Source: Candidatus Adlerbacteria bacterium (GTDB taxonomy: Bacteria; Patescibacteriota; Minisyncoccia; Phycocordibacterales; SBAW01). Taken from it: DNA of 55,863 nucleotides. The position numbers and the translations under genes are program-made. Every line of letters begins with the position of its first letter. Position 1 is the stretch's first letter. Below the pieces are notes generated by a model. The model was given only the letters and a program-made list of their open reading frames with translations, was not told the DNA's origin and searched no databases. Where the stretch lies: the NCBI GenBank assembly GCA_903878285.1, contig CAIRHB010000015.1:1-55863 (forward strand). Reading direction: 5' to 3'. Below are positions 38,713-48,826 of this stretch, piece after piece.

Positions 38713-41036
38713 CATCGAAATAGTGCGGACGAGACATACACACATACACGATGCAGCAGATAGTCGACCCGCGCATCACGACGCCCCTGCGCGTACGACC
38801 ACGTTGCATGACCATCGAGTGCCGCGAGCATAAGACGTCGCAGACCAACACGCTTGAGCTCCATCATGCGCGACACGAGCGTATCGGTCTCTTCCATATA
38901 CCCTGCGAGTGCCGATTCTTCTGGTGCGAGTGTCACCAACCGGTCTTGATACCGAAATCCGACACAGCGACCTTCGGTAACCATGAGCTCTGGCTGAATG
39001 CCATCTATGGTGAGTGTGCCATACGCGTAGTCGCGTGGTTCAATACTATCTACCGAAGTAGTACCCACCCGCAGCTTACTCATTGAACCGAAGCGCAGCG
39101 CCCAGCGGACAGCACCACCGCATAGTGCAGTAAGGAGCGCGACACCGTGGTAGCGATACACTGAGCGGTCGCAGACCACTCGACCAATAGATGCTCCGCG
39201 AAACAAAGCGAGCCACGGGAGAAACACGCTGTCCTCGGCAACATGCACACGCGACCAACGGCGCAACTGCCAGCGTAGTGCGGGCGACCATGGCACCGGT
39301 GTATCGATAATCAACTCGCTGTCGTGACACGGCTGCGGTAGCTGCGCGAGCACCGTCGCAAGCGCCTGCGGCGGGATCGCCACGTACACGAACCGCGCAC
39401 GGGAGAGTAACTCTGCCGAAAGCTCCGCAAGCGGCGCGACCGAGTACGGCTGCTGCGTACCAAACACCTCGCCCGCGTGACGCGCATACACGCCAAGGAT
39501 GACACAGCGCTCGCGCAATGACTCCAGCGCCGGCAGTACATCCTGTGCAATCCGCTTGCCCGCGCCGATAATAATGACACCCTCTCGATTATCTGACACG
39601 GAGCGCCCACTAGCACTCACCACCGCGAACTCGCGCTTGAGATGCTCTGCGAGGCGGATAGCGAGCGCAACGATGGTGTAGGTGGGGTTGGCTGAGCCAC
39701 TTGTTGGAAAAAGCGACCCACCTGCAACATAGCAGTTTGTGGTGCCGTACACGCGGCAATCGGCATCCACCACGGCTGTCCGCGAGTCGCTACCCATCCG
39801 CGTGCCGCCCAAATGATGACTCGCATCATCGACTACCGCAGCAAGCACTTCCTCTGCGGTACCTTCGACGCGCCCAAGATGCAAGCGAGTAACCTCCATA
39901 CACAGTGTTTGATGCAGCGCCTCAAGCGTTGCTTCGTCGCGCTCGCCGAGCGCGTAGGACACGACTGGCAGCGGCGTACCGTAGGCGTCGCGGGCGGCAC
40001 CGAGCGTAATGCGATTTTCGGGACGCGGCTCCATGTCGGCATACCAACGTAACCGCACTGTTCGCGGACGAAGGAGATTAAAGAGCGGCGCAGCGAACGC
40101 GGGCAGGCGACGCCAGATGCTGAGCGCGTAGCGCGCAAGGAGCGCGCTGTCTGGCTCGAGTTGGACATAACTGTTGAGCAACTGGTCGGTACGCTGGCGA
40201 GACTCGGGAAGTGCGAGCCCCGCGTATACCATCCGTCCGTCCTGCGAGCGCGGCAAGTAGGGGCAAGACGCTGCGAGCGGCTTGTGGAGCAGGAGCCGCC
40301 CAGCGTATCCTTTCGGATGATTCATAAAATAGCGGCCAACTTGATCATGCTCATCGCCAATAGCGGACACCAACAAGAGACGCGGGTTTTCGATCCCGCC
40401 AGCAGCAAGTACGAACATCGCTGCACGCACCGTAACTTCCTTCCCTGCTGCGGTACGGCAACGAGCTTCGGTGATAACTCGCTTTCCTGCCCGCCACTCA
40501 GATAGCAGCCGTGTGACGGTTGCCTGTAGATACACATCTACATTCGCACGATGAAACACCGCGCGCAGCGATGCAAAATTGAACGGAGGACGTACTGCCA
40601 GAAACAGCTTCTCACGTAGCTGCGTCACAGCAAAACCACTACGTACTGCGGACATATCGAACGCCGATGGTTTGGGAAATCGGTAGCGCTCTGCGGCAGA
40701 CCAGTACCGCACCATCTCGTCGTGCGCAATCGGCCAGCCACTACTCCATGGGCGTGATTCGAGATCAATCGCGTCAAGCGGTGCGGATAGCCCGCCCCAG
40801 ACCGTACTCGCGCCGCCGAATACTCGCTCGCGGGAATTGTGCTTGATGCGCAGATGTGTACTTTCGGCTGTCTTGAGCGCGTCAGTAAACGCTGCGCGGC
40901 GCTCTCCGCCACTTTCGAGTACACATATATGCAGACCGGTGTACGCAAGCTCTGTAGCAATCGTAAGTCCTGCAGGGCCAGCGCCGATGATGCATACATC
41001 GTACCCAGAGATGTCGTCAGTCAATTTGGTCAGCAT
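38712..41036 (-). CDS. GMC-type FAD oxidoreductase fused to a C-terminal Gfo/Idh-like Rossmann domain
   Basis: DVCIIGAGPAGLTIATEL, HHLGGTRMG...VYGTTNCYVAGGSLFPTSGSANPTYTIVALAIR; then GVIIIGAGKRIAQDVLPALESLRERCVILGVYARH. Confidence 0.85.
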   Translation of the reverse strand: MLTKLTDDISGYDVCIIGAGPAGLTIATELAYTGLHICVLESGGERRAAFTDALKTAESTHLRIKHNSRERVFGGASTVWGGLSAPLDAIDLESRPWSSGWPIAHDEMVRYWSAAERYRFPKPSAFDMSAVRSGFAVTQLREKLFLAVRPPFNFASLRAVFHRANVDVYLQATVTRLLSEWRAGKRVITEARCRTAAGKEVTVRAAMFVLAAGGIENPRLLLVSAIGDEHDQVGRYFMNHPKGYAGRLLLHKPLAASCPYLPRSQDGRMVYAGLALPESRQRTDQLLNSYVQLEPDSALLARYALSIWRRLPAFAAPLFNLLRPRTVRLRWYADMEPRPENRITLGAARDAYGTPLPVVSYALGERDEATLEALHQTLCMEVTRLHLGRVEGTAEEVLAAVVDDASHHLGGTRMGSDSRTAVVDADCRVYGTTNCYVAGGSLFPTSGSANPTYTIVALAIRLAEHLKREFAVVSASGRSVSDNREGVIIIGAGKRIAQDVLPALESLRERCVILGVYARHAGEVFGTQQPYSVAPLAELSAELLSRARFVYVAIPPQALATVLAQLPQPCHDSELIIDTPVPWSPALRWQLRRWSRVHVAEDSVFLPWLALFRGASIGRVVCDRSVYRYHGVALLTALCGGAVRWALRFGSMSKLRVGTTSVDSIEPRDYAYGTLTIDGIQPELMVTEGRCVGFRYQDRLVTLAPEESALAGYMEETDTLVSRMMELKRVGLRRLMLAALDGHATWSYAQGRRDARVDYLLHRVCVYVSSALFR

Positions 41037-42141
41037 AGTGAGTGAGAGCGCTACACACAGCAAGCGCTCGTGCATCCCAAGTATACCGCTCTACCCGAGC
41101 ACGTGCAGCATGGGCAAGAGCGGCGGCGCGTGGCGCATCCGACAAGAGTTCAGTGATTGCCTCCGCGAGCGCAGCAGGGGTATCCGCTGGAACCAGCACC
41201 GCCGAGGCGTCGTCCAACACCTCGCGGATGCTTGGTAAATCCGAGGCGACGATTGGCTTGCCAGACGCCATGTAGGCAAAGAGCTTGAGCGGCGAGGTAA
41301 ACTCGGCGGACACCTGCTGCCGCCCAGTGTTGGGTAGCACGAGCACATCAGCGACCGCAAGATTGTCGGGCAACTCGCGCATCGGCAGATAACCAAGAAA
41401 GTGCACACGCGGATACTCGCGCCCAAGTGCCGCGACCTGCGTCGGCTCGCCGCCAATGATGACGACCTGCACCGACTCGGGCAACAACTTTGAGGCTTCG
41501 CAGAGCGTGTCGACCCCTTTCCAGCCATCCACCCTGCCGACGTAGAGCACGATCGGTGTGTCGAGCGGGAGAGCAAGACGCGTGCGTGCCTCTCTGTTCG
41601 CCTGTGGATGTGCGTAGGCAGTGAGGTCGACGCCGTCCGGCGCGACCAGCAGTTTCTGCGCAGCAATACCTTTGGCAACGTACCAACGCTTGAGCCCGTG
41701 CGAAATCGTGATGATGAATGCGGAGCGATGTGCGACCACACGCGCGGCGACGTTCCATGCGCCAGTATGTGTCTCCCACACAATGCGCCGCGAACGAGCG
41801 AGCGCGAGCACTGCCAGCACGAGCTCATCTCTGCCATAGAGCACGCCCCCGGGGCGAGAACGGGTATACCAGAGTGCACGCATACCAAACAGCAGCGACT
41901 GCACAACGAATCCGAGGCGACCGAACGAGACCAAGTCTGGCGACGCGAGCGTGGTAATCGAGAATAGCGGCTTGATGCCGTAGTAGACGAACGGATCCTC
42001 GCGCAGCGCAGTGCGACGAGTCGGCACCACGAGCTCGACCTCGTGCCCCGCACGAGCAAACGCCTCGCACATTTGCATAATTTGCGCACCGTGCGCCTTC
42101 TCGGTTGGGAGGCGAATGTTGGCGATGTAGCAGATGTTCAT
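41017..42141 (-). CDS. glycosyltransferase family 4 protein
   Basis: RLPTEKAHGAQIMQMCEAFARAGHEVELVVP, VGRVDGWKGVDTL. Confidence 0.92.
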   Translation of the reverse strand: MNICYIANIRLPTEKAHGAQIMQMCEAFARAGHEVELVVPTRRTALREDPFVYYGIKPLFSITTLASPDLVSFGRLGFVVQSLLFGMRALWYTRSRPGGVLYGRDELVLAVLALARSRRIVWETHTGAWNVAARVVAHRSAFIITISHGLKRWYVAKGIAAQKLLVAPDGVDLTAYAHPQANREARTRLALPLDTPIVLYVGRVDGWKGVDTLCEASKLLPESVQVVIIGGEPTQVAALGREYPRVHFLGYLPMRELPDNLAVADVLVLPNTGRQQVSAEFTSPLKLFAYMASGKPIVASDLPSIREVLDDASAVLVPADTPAALAEAITELLSDAPRAAALAHAARARVERYTWDARALAVCSALTHYADQID

Positions 42142-42162
42142 AGCGGTGGTGTGTACAGTGTA

Positions 42163-43254
42163 TCAGGAAGTCTCGCCTACCCCGAGCGCCTGCAGCAAAT
42201 CGCCGACGATATGCTCGGGCAGCAGCTTCGAAACAAACAACGCGCGAGCTGCGGCACCAAGCGCGACGCGGCACTCTGGGTCGGCTTGCACTGCGCGAAT
42301 CGCTTCGGCAAGCTCCTGCGGATTGTTCGCTGGAATCAACACCGCAGTGTGCTCATCGAGCAACTCACGCGCGCCTGGTGTATCGGCGGTAATAATTGGC
42401 TTGCCCATCGCGAGCGCTTCGTACACTTTGTTTGGGATGACGCGCTGCGCCTTGTCGCTCGCGCCGAAAATACCGAGACAGACATGCGCGTGCGCCATCG
42501 AATCCGCGAGCTCGGCGAGCGATACCCGGTCGACAAACACCACCACGCCTGACTCGACAAGGTCACGCGCGTCTTTTTTAATGTGCGCAGAGTGTTGCCC
42601 GCTGCCGATAATACGAAACAGGATATGCTCGCCACGCAAGAGCCGCGCTGCGGCGATGATGCAGGGGATACCTTGCAGCGGCACATACGTGCCATGGAAG
42701 TGCACCACGAATGGCACAGCAGGAATAGCACCATCGCGAGGAAAGAAGGTATTCGTGTCTGACCCAACCAGCACGCGCAGACACTTGGCGCGAGAGACAG
42801 CAAAGACACGCGCCACGTACTCGATATGCGCGTTCGTATCAAGCATCATGGTGTCGGCAAGATGCATACTACTCCAATCGAGCAGATAGTCGCGCATGCC
42901 GCGGATGCTCCAACGGCGGTATCGTGCACGATCATGCACGTTGGAGTCGTAGAGCGACAGCATCGCGTCGAAGACAACGCGTGTTCGCGGGAATAGCAAT
43001 CGAGCAAGCCACACGACCGTGTGTCCAGGAAAGAGTGCCAGCACAAACACATACTGCCCGCGCAGGCGCCGCGCCGCACGAGCAAGCTGCCAGTATTTTT
43101 GTATACCCGGATACTGCTTCGCATCCACACAACACTCGGAAACCTCGTACCCAAGGCTCGCGAACCCCTCTGCCAGCATACGATTGTGCGCATACGACGG
43201 ATCGTAGATACCAAAAAAACAAACGCGAGCAATCGGCGGTGGCGTCTGTTTCAT
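42163..43254 (-). CDS. glycosyltransferase family 4 protein
   Basis: VHFHGTYVPLQGIPCIIAAARLL, IPNKVYEALAMGKPIITADTPGARELL. Confidence 0.9.
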   Translation of the reverse strand: MKQTPPPIARVCFFGIYDPSYAHNRMLAEGFASLGYEVSECCVDAKQYPGIQKYWQLARAARRLRGQYVFVLALFPGHTVVWLARLLFPRTRVVFDAMLSLYDSNVHDRARYRRWSIRGMRDYLLDWSSMHLADTMMLDTNAHIEYVARVFAVSRAKCLRVLVGSDTNTFFPRDGAIPAVPFVVHFHGTYVPLQGIPCIIAAARLLRGEHILFRIIGSGQHSAHIKKDARDLVESGVVVFVDRVSLAELADSMAHAHVCLGIFGASDKAQRVIPNKVYEALAMGKPIITADTPGARELLDEHTAVLIPANNPQELAEAIRAVQADPECRVALGAAARALFVSKLLPEHIVGDLLQALGVGETS

Positions 43255-44108
43255 GCGAGTGATGTGTCGTCGTGTGTCGCGGTAGTAGTGCTCGCGCGAC
43301 ACAGTTTGCGATATAGTATCGCCGCCATTAAACAAAACGGTGCGACCGCTCTGCCCAGCTCGCCGCGCACAGGAATCGCCTCCGAAAAGCCGTGCAACAG
43401 GTAGTTGCGCGATGATTTCCCCAAGGCGCCCAGACAGGTGCGCAGCCCACGCAGCACAATACGCCGTATAAAAAATCCCCATGACTTCGTCGCATACAGC
43501 TGCGCCTCCTGCGCACGATATCCTTTGGTGTGCAGAAGGTAGTGATGCCATTCGTCGCGTGTCGTAAACACATACCATGGATGTGACAGTGTGCCGATTG
43601 GCACACCATCTGGGTAGCGTATTTTCTCATGCACTGGTTTATGAAAGCGCGCGCCCGAGGTGCGATTAAAAAGGCGATGTTGATAGCCAGGGAAGTTCGA
43701 CGAGTAGCGGATGCGCCGACCGTCCATCATGATGCCGATGGGGACGCGATACACCAGCGGATCACCCGCGGCGAGGGGGCGGCTGACAATCTGCCGAATA
43801 TCCTCGCGCAGTTCGTCGGAGATGGTTTCGTCGGAGTCGATGTAGAGAAACCAGTCGTGTATCGCCGCATCAAGACACTGATTACGGACACCCGAGAAAT
43901 CACGCAGTGTGTTGTCTTTATTTTTATACCGCGCATCTTGTGCAATAACACGTGCGCCGAACTCATGAGCAATTGCGAGTGTATCGTCAGTCGAACCACC
44001 ATCACAAATAATACTATCGTCGAACATCTTGACCGACTCCAGTGTACGCCGGAGCGTCGCTGCCGAGTTAAAAGTGAGTATGCCGACACTGCAATGAATC
44101 TTTTCCAT
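43251..44108 (-). CDS. glycosyltransferase family 2 (WaaE-like)
   Basis: VGILTFNSAATLRRTLESVKMFDDSIICDGGSTDDT, FLYIDSDETIS. Confidence 0.92.
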   Translation of the reverse strand: MEKIHCSVGILTFNSAATLRRTLESVKMFDDSIICDGGSTDDTLAIAHEFGARVIAQDARYKNKDNTLRDFSGVRNQCLDAAIHDWFLYIDSDETISDELREDIRQIVSRPLAAGDPLVYRVPIGIMMDGRRIRYSSNFPGYQHRLFNRTSGARFHKPVHEKIRYPDGVPIGTLSHPWYVFTTRDEWHHYLLHTKGYRAQEAQLYATKSWGFFIRRIVLRGLRTCLGALGKSSRNYLLHGFSEAIPVRGELGRAVAPFCLMAAILYRKLCRASTTTATHDDTSLA

Positions 44109-44115
44109 ACAATAG

Positions 44116-44877
44116 TTATGCGCGACGACGCACCCAGCTTGTACAGGCGCGATACCATCTGGACGCTTGTGTCATCCGCGCCGCAACCTCGCGCGCGCTC
44201 ATGCTGCGCAGCACCACATGCCGCGGGATCATATACGGATCAGCACCAGGCGCAACGAGGTCGCGCTTGATAGAACACGCGGCTCGGTAGCCAAGTTTCG
44301 GCAATAGTCCAATCGCCTCGCTGCTGTATACGCCGCCTGGGTAGGCAAACAGACGCGCGCCGTGGCGCGGTGCACACGCCGCCACAAGCGCATCGCCATG
44401 CAGCTGCGACACATCGGCATGCGCCAGTGAGTGATAGCCGACCTCAACCAGCGGGTGCAGACGCAGGTGGCGAATATCCGCAGACGAAAGCAGCGGCACC
44501 TTGTTCCCCAACTGTGCGCGACTCGCCTCTGCATCACCGACCACGAACACGGTCGCTGGCGCGCGCAGACGCTCGAGTATCGGCAGCGCCGTCGTGAGAA
44601 AATCGCGGTAGCCATCATCGAACGTGAGCGCGACCGCCTTCTGTGGCAGCTCCTGCTCGCCGCGCATCCACCCTGCCACAGCAGCGAGCGAGACAAACGC
44701 ATGCCCGCGTGCATGTAGATACGCCAACTGCGCAGCAAAGGCGCTCGATGAGATCGTCGTTTCTGCCGCAGCAGCACCTATCGAGTGATAGCACAGTACG
44801 CCCACTTCTCGAAAGTTGCAGAGCGGGTCGAGCACGTTTCGGAGTGTGGAGAGAAAGAAGTAGAGTGTTTTTTTCAT
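44116..44877 (-). CDS. polysaccharide deacetylase family protein
   Basis: VALTFDDGYRDFLTTALPIL, HSLAHADVSQL, RLFAYPGGVYSSEAI. Confidence 0.92.
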   Translation of the reverse strand: MKKTLYFFLSTLRNVLDPLCNFREVGVLCYHSIGAAAAETTISSSAFAAQLAYLHARGHAFVSLAAVAGWMRGEQELPQKAVALTFDDGYRDFLTTALPILERLRAPATVFVVGDAEASRAQLGNKVPLLSSADIRHLRLHPLVEVGYHSLAHADVSQLHGDALVAACAPRHGARLFAYPGGVYSSEAIGLLPKLGYRAACSIKRDLVAPGADPYMIPRHVVLRSMSAREVAARMTQASRWYRACTSWVRRRA

Positions 44878-44910
44878 ACTATGCATGCAGCGCCGATGCG
44901 CCATCGGTAA

Positions 44911-45933
44911 CTATAGCGAAAGAATGCCAACAATACGAGCGATGAGTGCTGACAGCGAGTTTTCGGCAACAACTTTGGCGCGCAGCGCGGAGATGTCGAG
45001 CACTGCAGCGCGGACAATCGCATCCGCCAACTGCTCGGGGTTACCATCCGCAACATACAACCCGTATGGCGACAGCAGGTCGCGAAACGCCTCGTTGGAG
45101 CTCACGGGCGCAAGTCCCACACATATCGCCTCAAGCACTGCCTTGTCGAAACTGCCAGTCGCGCTCAGATTGATACATACAGTATGCTCGGAGAGCAGCA
45201 GTGGAATCTGCGCATGCGGCACTGCACCAAGTAGCTGTACCATTTCTCGATAGGGTTTTGTAGCGAGTGCGCGACGAACTTCTAGTTCGTAGGCAATATC
45301 ATCAGCTGTTGCATGAGTACCTGCAATATCGAACTGGAATGGCAGCTCGCGCGCATACAGCACGTCACACACCGCGAGCATCTCCAACACGCGCTTTGTC
45401 CGCGACATACGCCCAGTGGTAATCATACGAATACGGCCATCGTGCCGTGGCGCACCAGAGAAGAGCGTCGTGTCGATGCCATGCCCAACCACCTGCACCT
45501 TGTTGCTTGAGAGACGGAAACTTTCTTTCGATGCAGTACAAATCACGCTCGCAAAAAACGCGCCGATCCGCAGCCGCAGATTAACGCTCTTGTGCGTATA
45601 CCACAGCACAACTCTTTTGTGTGTGATGCGCCACCATCCGCCACCCATGATGAGATACTCAGGATTCATATGCACAAACACGGCGTCGTACTGCCCACGC
45701 AAGCGCCACATCTGTCGCCAAAAACGGAACGCGTACTGCACGCGCGACACCGTGCCGCGCTCCTTGCCAAGCGAGTAGACGTGCACATTCGCGGGCAACT
45801 CGTGTCGACCTTCCTCAAGACATATGACCGAAACCTGCTCGCAGTGTTTGGCAAACTCGCTGATCCAGCGATGGAACGAGCCGAGGTTCGAGTCGGTGAG
45901 TGATACTTTTTGTGTACAGATAAGCAGCTTCAT
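44911..45933 (-). CDS. glycosyltransferase family 4 protein
   Basis: TTGRMSRTKRVLEMLAVCDVL, SFDKAVLEAICVGLAPVSSN. Confidence 0.88.
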   Translation of the reverse strand: MKLLICTQKVSLTDSNLGSFHRWISEFAKHCEQVSVICLEEGRHELPANVHVYSLGKERGTVSRVQYAFRFWRQMWRLRGQYDAVFVHMNPEYLIMGGGWWRITHKRVVLWYTHKSVNLRLRIGAFFASVICTASKESFRLSSNKVQVVGHGIDTTLFSGAPRHDGRIRMITTGRMSRTKRVLEMLAVCDVLYARELPFQFDIAGTHATADDIAYELEVRRALATKPYREMVQLLGAVPHAQIPLLLSEHTVCINLSATGSFDKAVLEAICVGLAPVSSNEAFRDLLSPYGLYVADGNPEQLADAIVRAAVLDISALRAKVVAENSLSALIARIVGILSL

Positions 45934-45945
45934 GTTTTGTATAGA

Positions 45946-48237
45946 TTAGTGTCGCGTGCTCGCTCGTGCTGCACACGCGGCGATGCCCTCGCTCCAGTGT
46001 AGAGCCCACGACTCGGGCGACACGAGCGGCATTGCCAATGATCCACGCGCCCCCTGCTCGAGTATTGCGGTTGCTTGCGCGACAAACGTCTCGGGTGTGT
46101 AGATGGTTGCGCCTGCTGCGCGCGCAATGCCGACGTCGAGTGAGAGCACGGGTGCGCCTGCGAGCAGTGCCTCGACCGTCGACGCGCCGTAGCCTTCGTA
46201 GGCGGCAGTCGCCGCGAGCACGAGGTCGGCAGACTTGTAGAGCGAGTAGACATCGTGACGAAAGCCCAGAAACACCACGCGATCGGTGATGCCAAGTGAC
46301 GCCGCGAGCGCTTGCAGCGCAACTTTCTGCGAGCCATCGCCGGCGATAAACACACCCGCCTTTGGGTATGCACGCAGCAGCGGCACCAGATTACGCAGCA
46401 ATTCGTTGACGCGCTTTTCCTCCTCAAGCCGTGCCGCGATGAGTATGCGCGTTTTTATTTTTTTATATGCAGCAAACAGCTTCGACTCGGGAGCTGCAGC
46501 GACCGCCACAGCGTCGATACACACGGGCAATATCGACACCGCAATGCCCGGCACCTGTGTGCGCATCGCGGTAGCAATCTGCTCGGTCACGACGCGCACG
46601 CCCTGCGCTTTTGGTAGCAACCTCCGCGCGAGCCGTACATTGAGATGATGCTGCGCCTGATACTCGGGTACAAAGAGGTTGGTGTGGATTTGTAGCTGGA
46701 GCGCCGCGTGCACCTTCTTCGCAATACACCAGCCAATGAGCCCCAAGAGAAAGGGGTCCTGCGCCGTCACCACCTCCGGCCGCAGCCGAGCACCCTGTCG
46801 ATACATCCGCCACGCGACCACAGGCTTCGACCCAGCAAACCCACGGACGATACCATGCGACCCGAGCGGCAGCTGCCGCGACGCGCCGCGCACATACACC
46901 TCAAGCCATCCGACCTCCTGCGCCTGCAGCAGCAGACGTTTGTATACGCCGCTACCCTGCGAGAGCGCATGCGCATCACCCGAGAGCATCAGCACGCGCA
47001 ACCCTGTTGCCGAGGCGGCATCTCCAGTCTGTTGTCTGCCAACCACAACGTCTCCCGCCCTTTGGTGTATCTGTCGACGCTTTGGCGGCGGCGTAAGAAA
47101 CAGCGTATCGAGTGCGGTGAGTGACTGCTGCGGATCAAATGGCGCGAGCGCCTGTCGCGCACCACGACGCAGCCGAGTAGCAAACTTCGCATCTCGCACC
47201 ACGCGCACAATACTCGCCGCAAACACAGGCACCGCATCGGGCGCACACAAGAGGCCGCTGACTCCGTCGACAATCAGCTCACCGTTGCCACCAACCGCTG
47301 TCGTCACAATCGGCGTGCCAATCTGCATCACCTCGATGAGTTGATGCGACAGCCCTTCGTAGTGGGTATTGAGCACGAAGACATCCGCTGCCGCAACGCG
47401 ATCATGCAAATCCTGTTGCGATAACTGCCCTTCCAATAGGACACTGCTATTTAGTTTGAGCTTCGCGATTTTTTGTTCGATTGCGCGCTGCTCGGGACCG
47501 CTGCCAATAATGCGCAGTTGTGCCTCTGGATACTCGCGCACCACCAGCGCAAATGCATCGAGCAGCGCAAGAAACCCTTTCCACTTGACTAACCGCCCCG
47601 CGCTCACCAACAGCGGCGACGACCCGACACCGAGCTTTGTGCGCGCTGCCTCCTTGGTAAGATACTCGACTGGATCGAGCGTGCTGTATATCACTGAAAT
47701 CTTTTTGGGAGCAATTCCCCATCGCACAATGACTGTTTTAAAGTACTGACTCGGCACCACGACGCGCTCAGCACGCGACGCAACCACGCACTGCACCCAT
47801 TGAAAAAAACGCACTGACAGCGGATACGCACGACGCGCGCGAGATGCGGAAGTGATAGGTGCCGCGCCTGCCACACCACCAAGAAACGCCTCAAGATCGT
47901 CGGTGACACCAAACCTGCCGACCCCTTGCTCCCACGCATAGTCGCCTGCTACACGCAGGACAAATCGCTTGCGCAACAGGAACGCAGCAGCAGACGCAGG
48001 CACACCGACTGACACTGGGTCGAGCGCGTAGACCACATCGCAGCGCCATCCGCGCCACAACAGGAGGAAAAAATAGGCAATATGCCGCACCACCTTTGGG
48101 TACTTTCGCACGCGAGCAAACGGTAGCAGGTCGATAACATGTGCGCGCTTGGAAAGTTCTGCTGCTACAAACTGTGCATGCGTCGCGGGGCCGCCGATCT
48201 CGGGCGGATACAAAGGCGTCGCAAGCAATATCCTCAT
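45946..48237 (-). CDS. tandem fusion of two GT4 glycosyltransferases
   Basis: Two start-like N-domains (MRILLATPLYPPEIGGPATHAQFVAAEL and LRVLMLSGDAHALSQGSGVYKRLLLQ) each with its own GT4 C-domain. Confidence 0.88.
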   Translation of the reverse strand: MRILLATPLYPPEIGGPATHAQFVAAELSKRAHVIDLLPFARVRKYPKVVRHIAYFFLLLWRGWRCDVVYALDPVSVGVPASAAAFLLRKRFVLRVAGDYAWEQGVGRFGVTDDLEAFLGGVAGAAPITSASRARRAYPLSVRFFQWVQCVVASRAERVVVPSQYFKTVIVRWGIAPKKISVIYSTLDPVEYLTKEAARTKLGVGSSPLLVSAGRLVKWKGFLALLDAFALVVREYPEAQLRIIGSGPEQRAIEQKIAKLKLNSSVLLEGQLSQQDLHDRVAAADVFVLNTHYEGLSHQLIEVMQIGTPIVTTAVGGNGELIVDGVSGLLCAPDAVPVFAASIVRVVRDAKFATRLRRGARQALAPFDPQQSLTALDTLFLTPPPKRRQIHQRAGDVVVGRQQTGDAASATGLRVLMLSGDAHALSQGSGVYKRLLLQAQEVGWLEVYVRGASRQLPLGSHGIVRGFAGSKPVVAWRMYRQGARLRPEVVTAQDPFLLGLIGWCIAKKVHAALQLQIHTNLFVPEYQAQHHLNVRLARRLLPKAQGVRVVTEQIATAMRTQVPGIAVSILPVCIDAVAVAAAPESKLFAAYKKIKTRILIAARLEEEKRVNELLRNLVPLLRAYPKAGVFIAGDGSQKVALQALAASLGITDRVVFLGFRHDVYSLYKSADLVLAATAAYEGYGASTVEALLAGAPVLSLDVGIARAAGATIYTPETFVAQATAILEQGARGSLAMPLVSPESWALHWSEGIAACAARASTRH

Positions 48238-48277
48238 ACCCCTATATTCTACTGTAACTATCGTCACGCGCTACTGG

Positions 48278-48826
48278 TTACTCGGGCAGTGCGCGCAGCT
48301 GCTCGATGAGCGCCGCGTACTCGGCGAGCATCGGATGCTGCCAGGTCTGCGTGAGCATCGCGAGCATCTCTTCGTTAAAGCGCACTCGCCGTTCCTTACC
48401 GCGGCTAAACAGCTTCCACACTGCAGCACCAATGTCGTGATGTGCGTGGATCAAACTCTCGGCATTGTGTATTTTATCTGCGAGCGATACCGCCTTTGCC
48501 TCGACCGACCCAACGCGCACCTGCTCGATGTAGCCCTGCATCCGCTCCTCCCACGGCAGGGCTTTATCCTCCGTCACCGTCAGTACAATCGCTAGCACCT
48601 CGTCGCCAAGCTGCGCACGCAACTCGCTCTCGGGGAAGTTTGTATCCTCGAGCACATCGTGCACCAGCGCTGCGGCAATGACCTCGTTTGCAAATCCGTG
48701 CTTCGCCAACTTGAGCGCGACCATTACTGGATGTTCGACATACGGAATGTCCCCCGCCTTGCGCATCTGACCCGCATGCGCGCGCAGCGCAATCTGCAGC
48801 GCACGGTCAATCAGCTCGTCTCCCAT
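48278..48826 (-). CDS. HD-domain protein, RelA/SpoT-type hydrolase-like
   Basis: VEHPVMVALKLA, AALVHDVLEDT, AVSLADKIHNAESL. Confidence 0.85.
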   Translation of the reverse strand: MGDELIDRALQIALRAHAGQMRKAGDIPYVEHPVMVALKLAKHGFANEVIAAALVHDVLEDTNFPESELRAQLGDEVLAIVLTVTEDKALPWEERMQGYIEQVRVGSVEAKAVSLADKIHNAESLIHAHHDIGAAVWKLFSRGKERRVRFNEEMLAMLTQTWQHPMLAEYAALIEQLRALPE

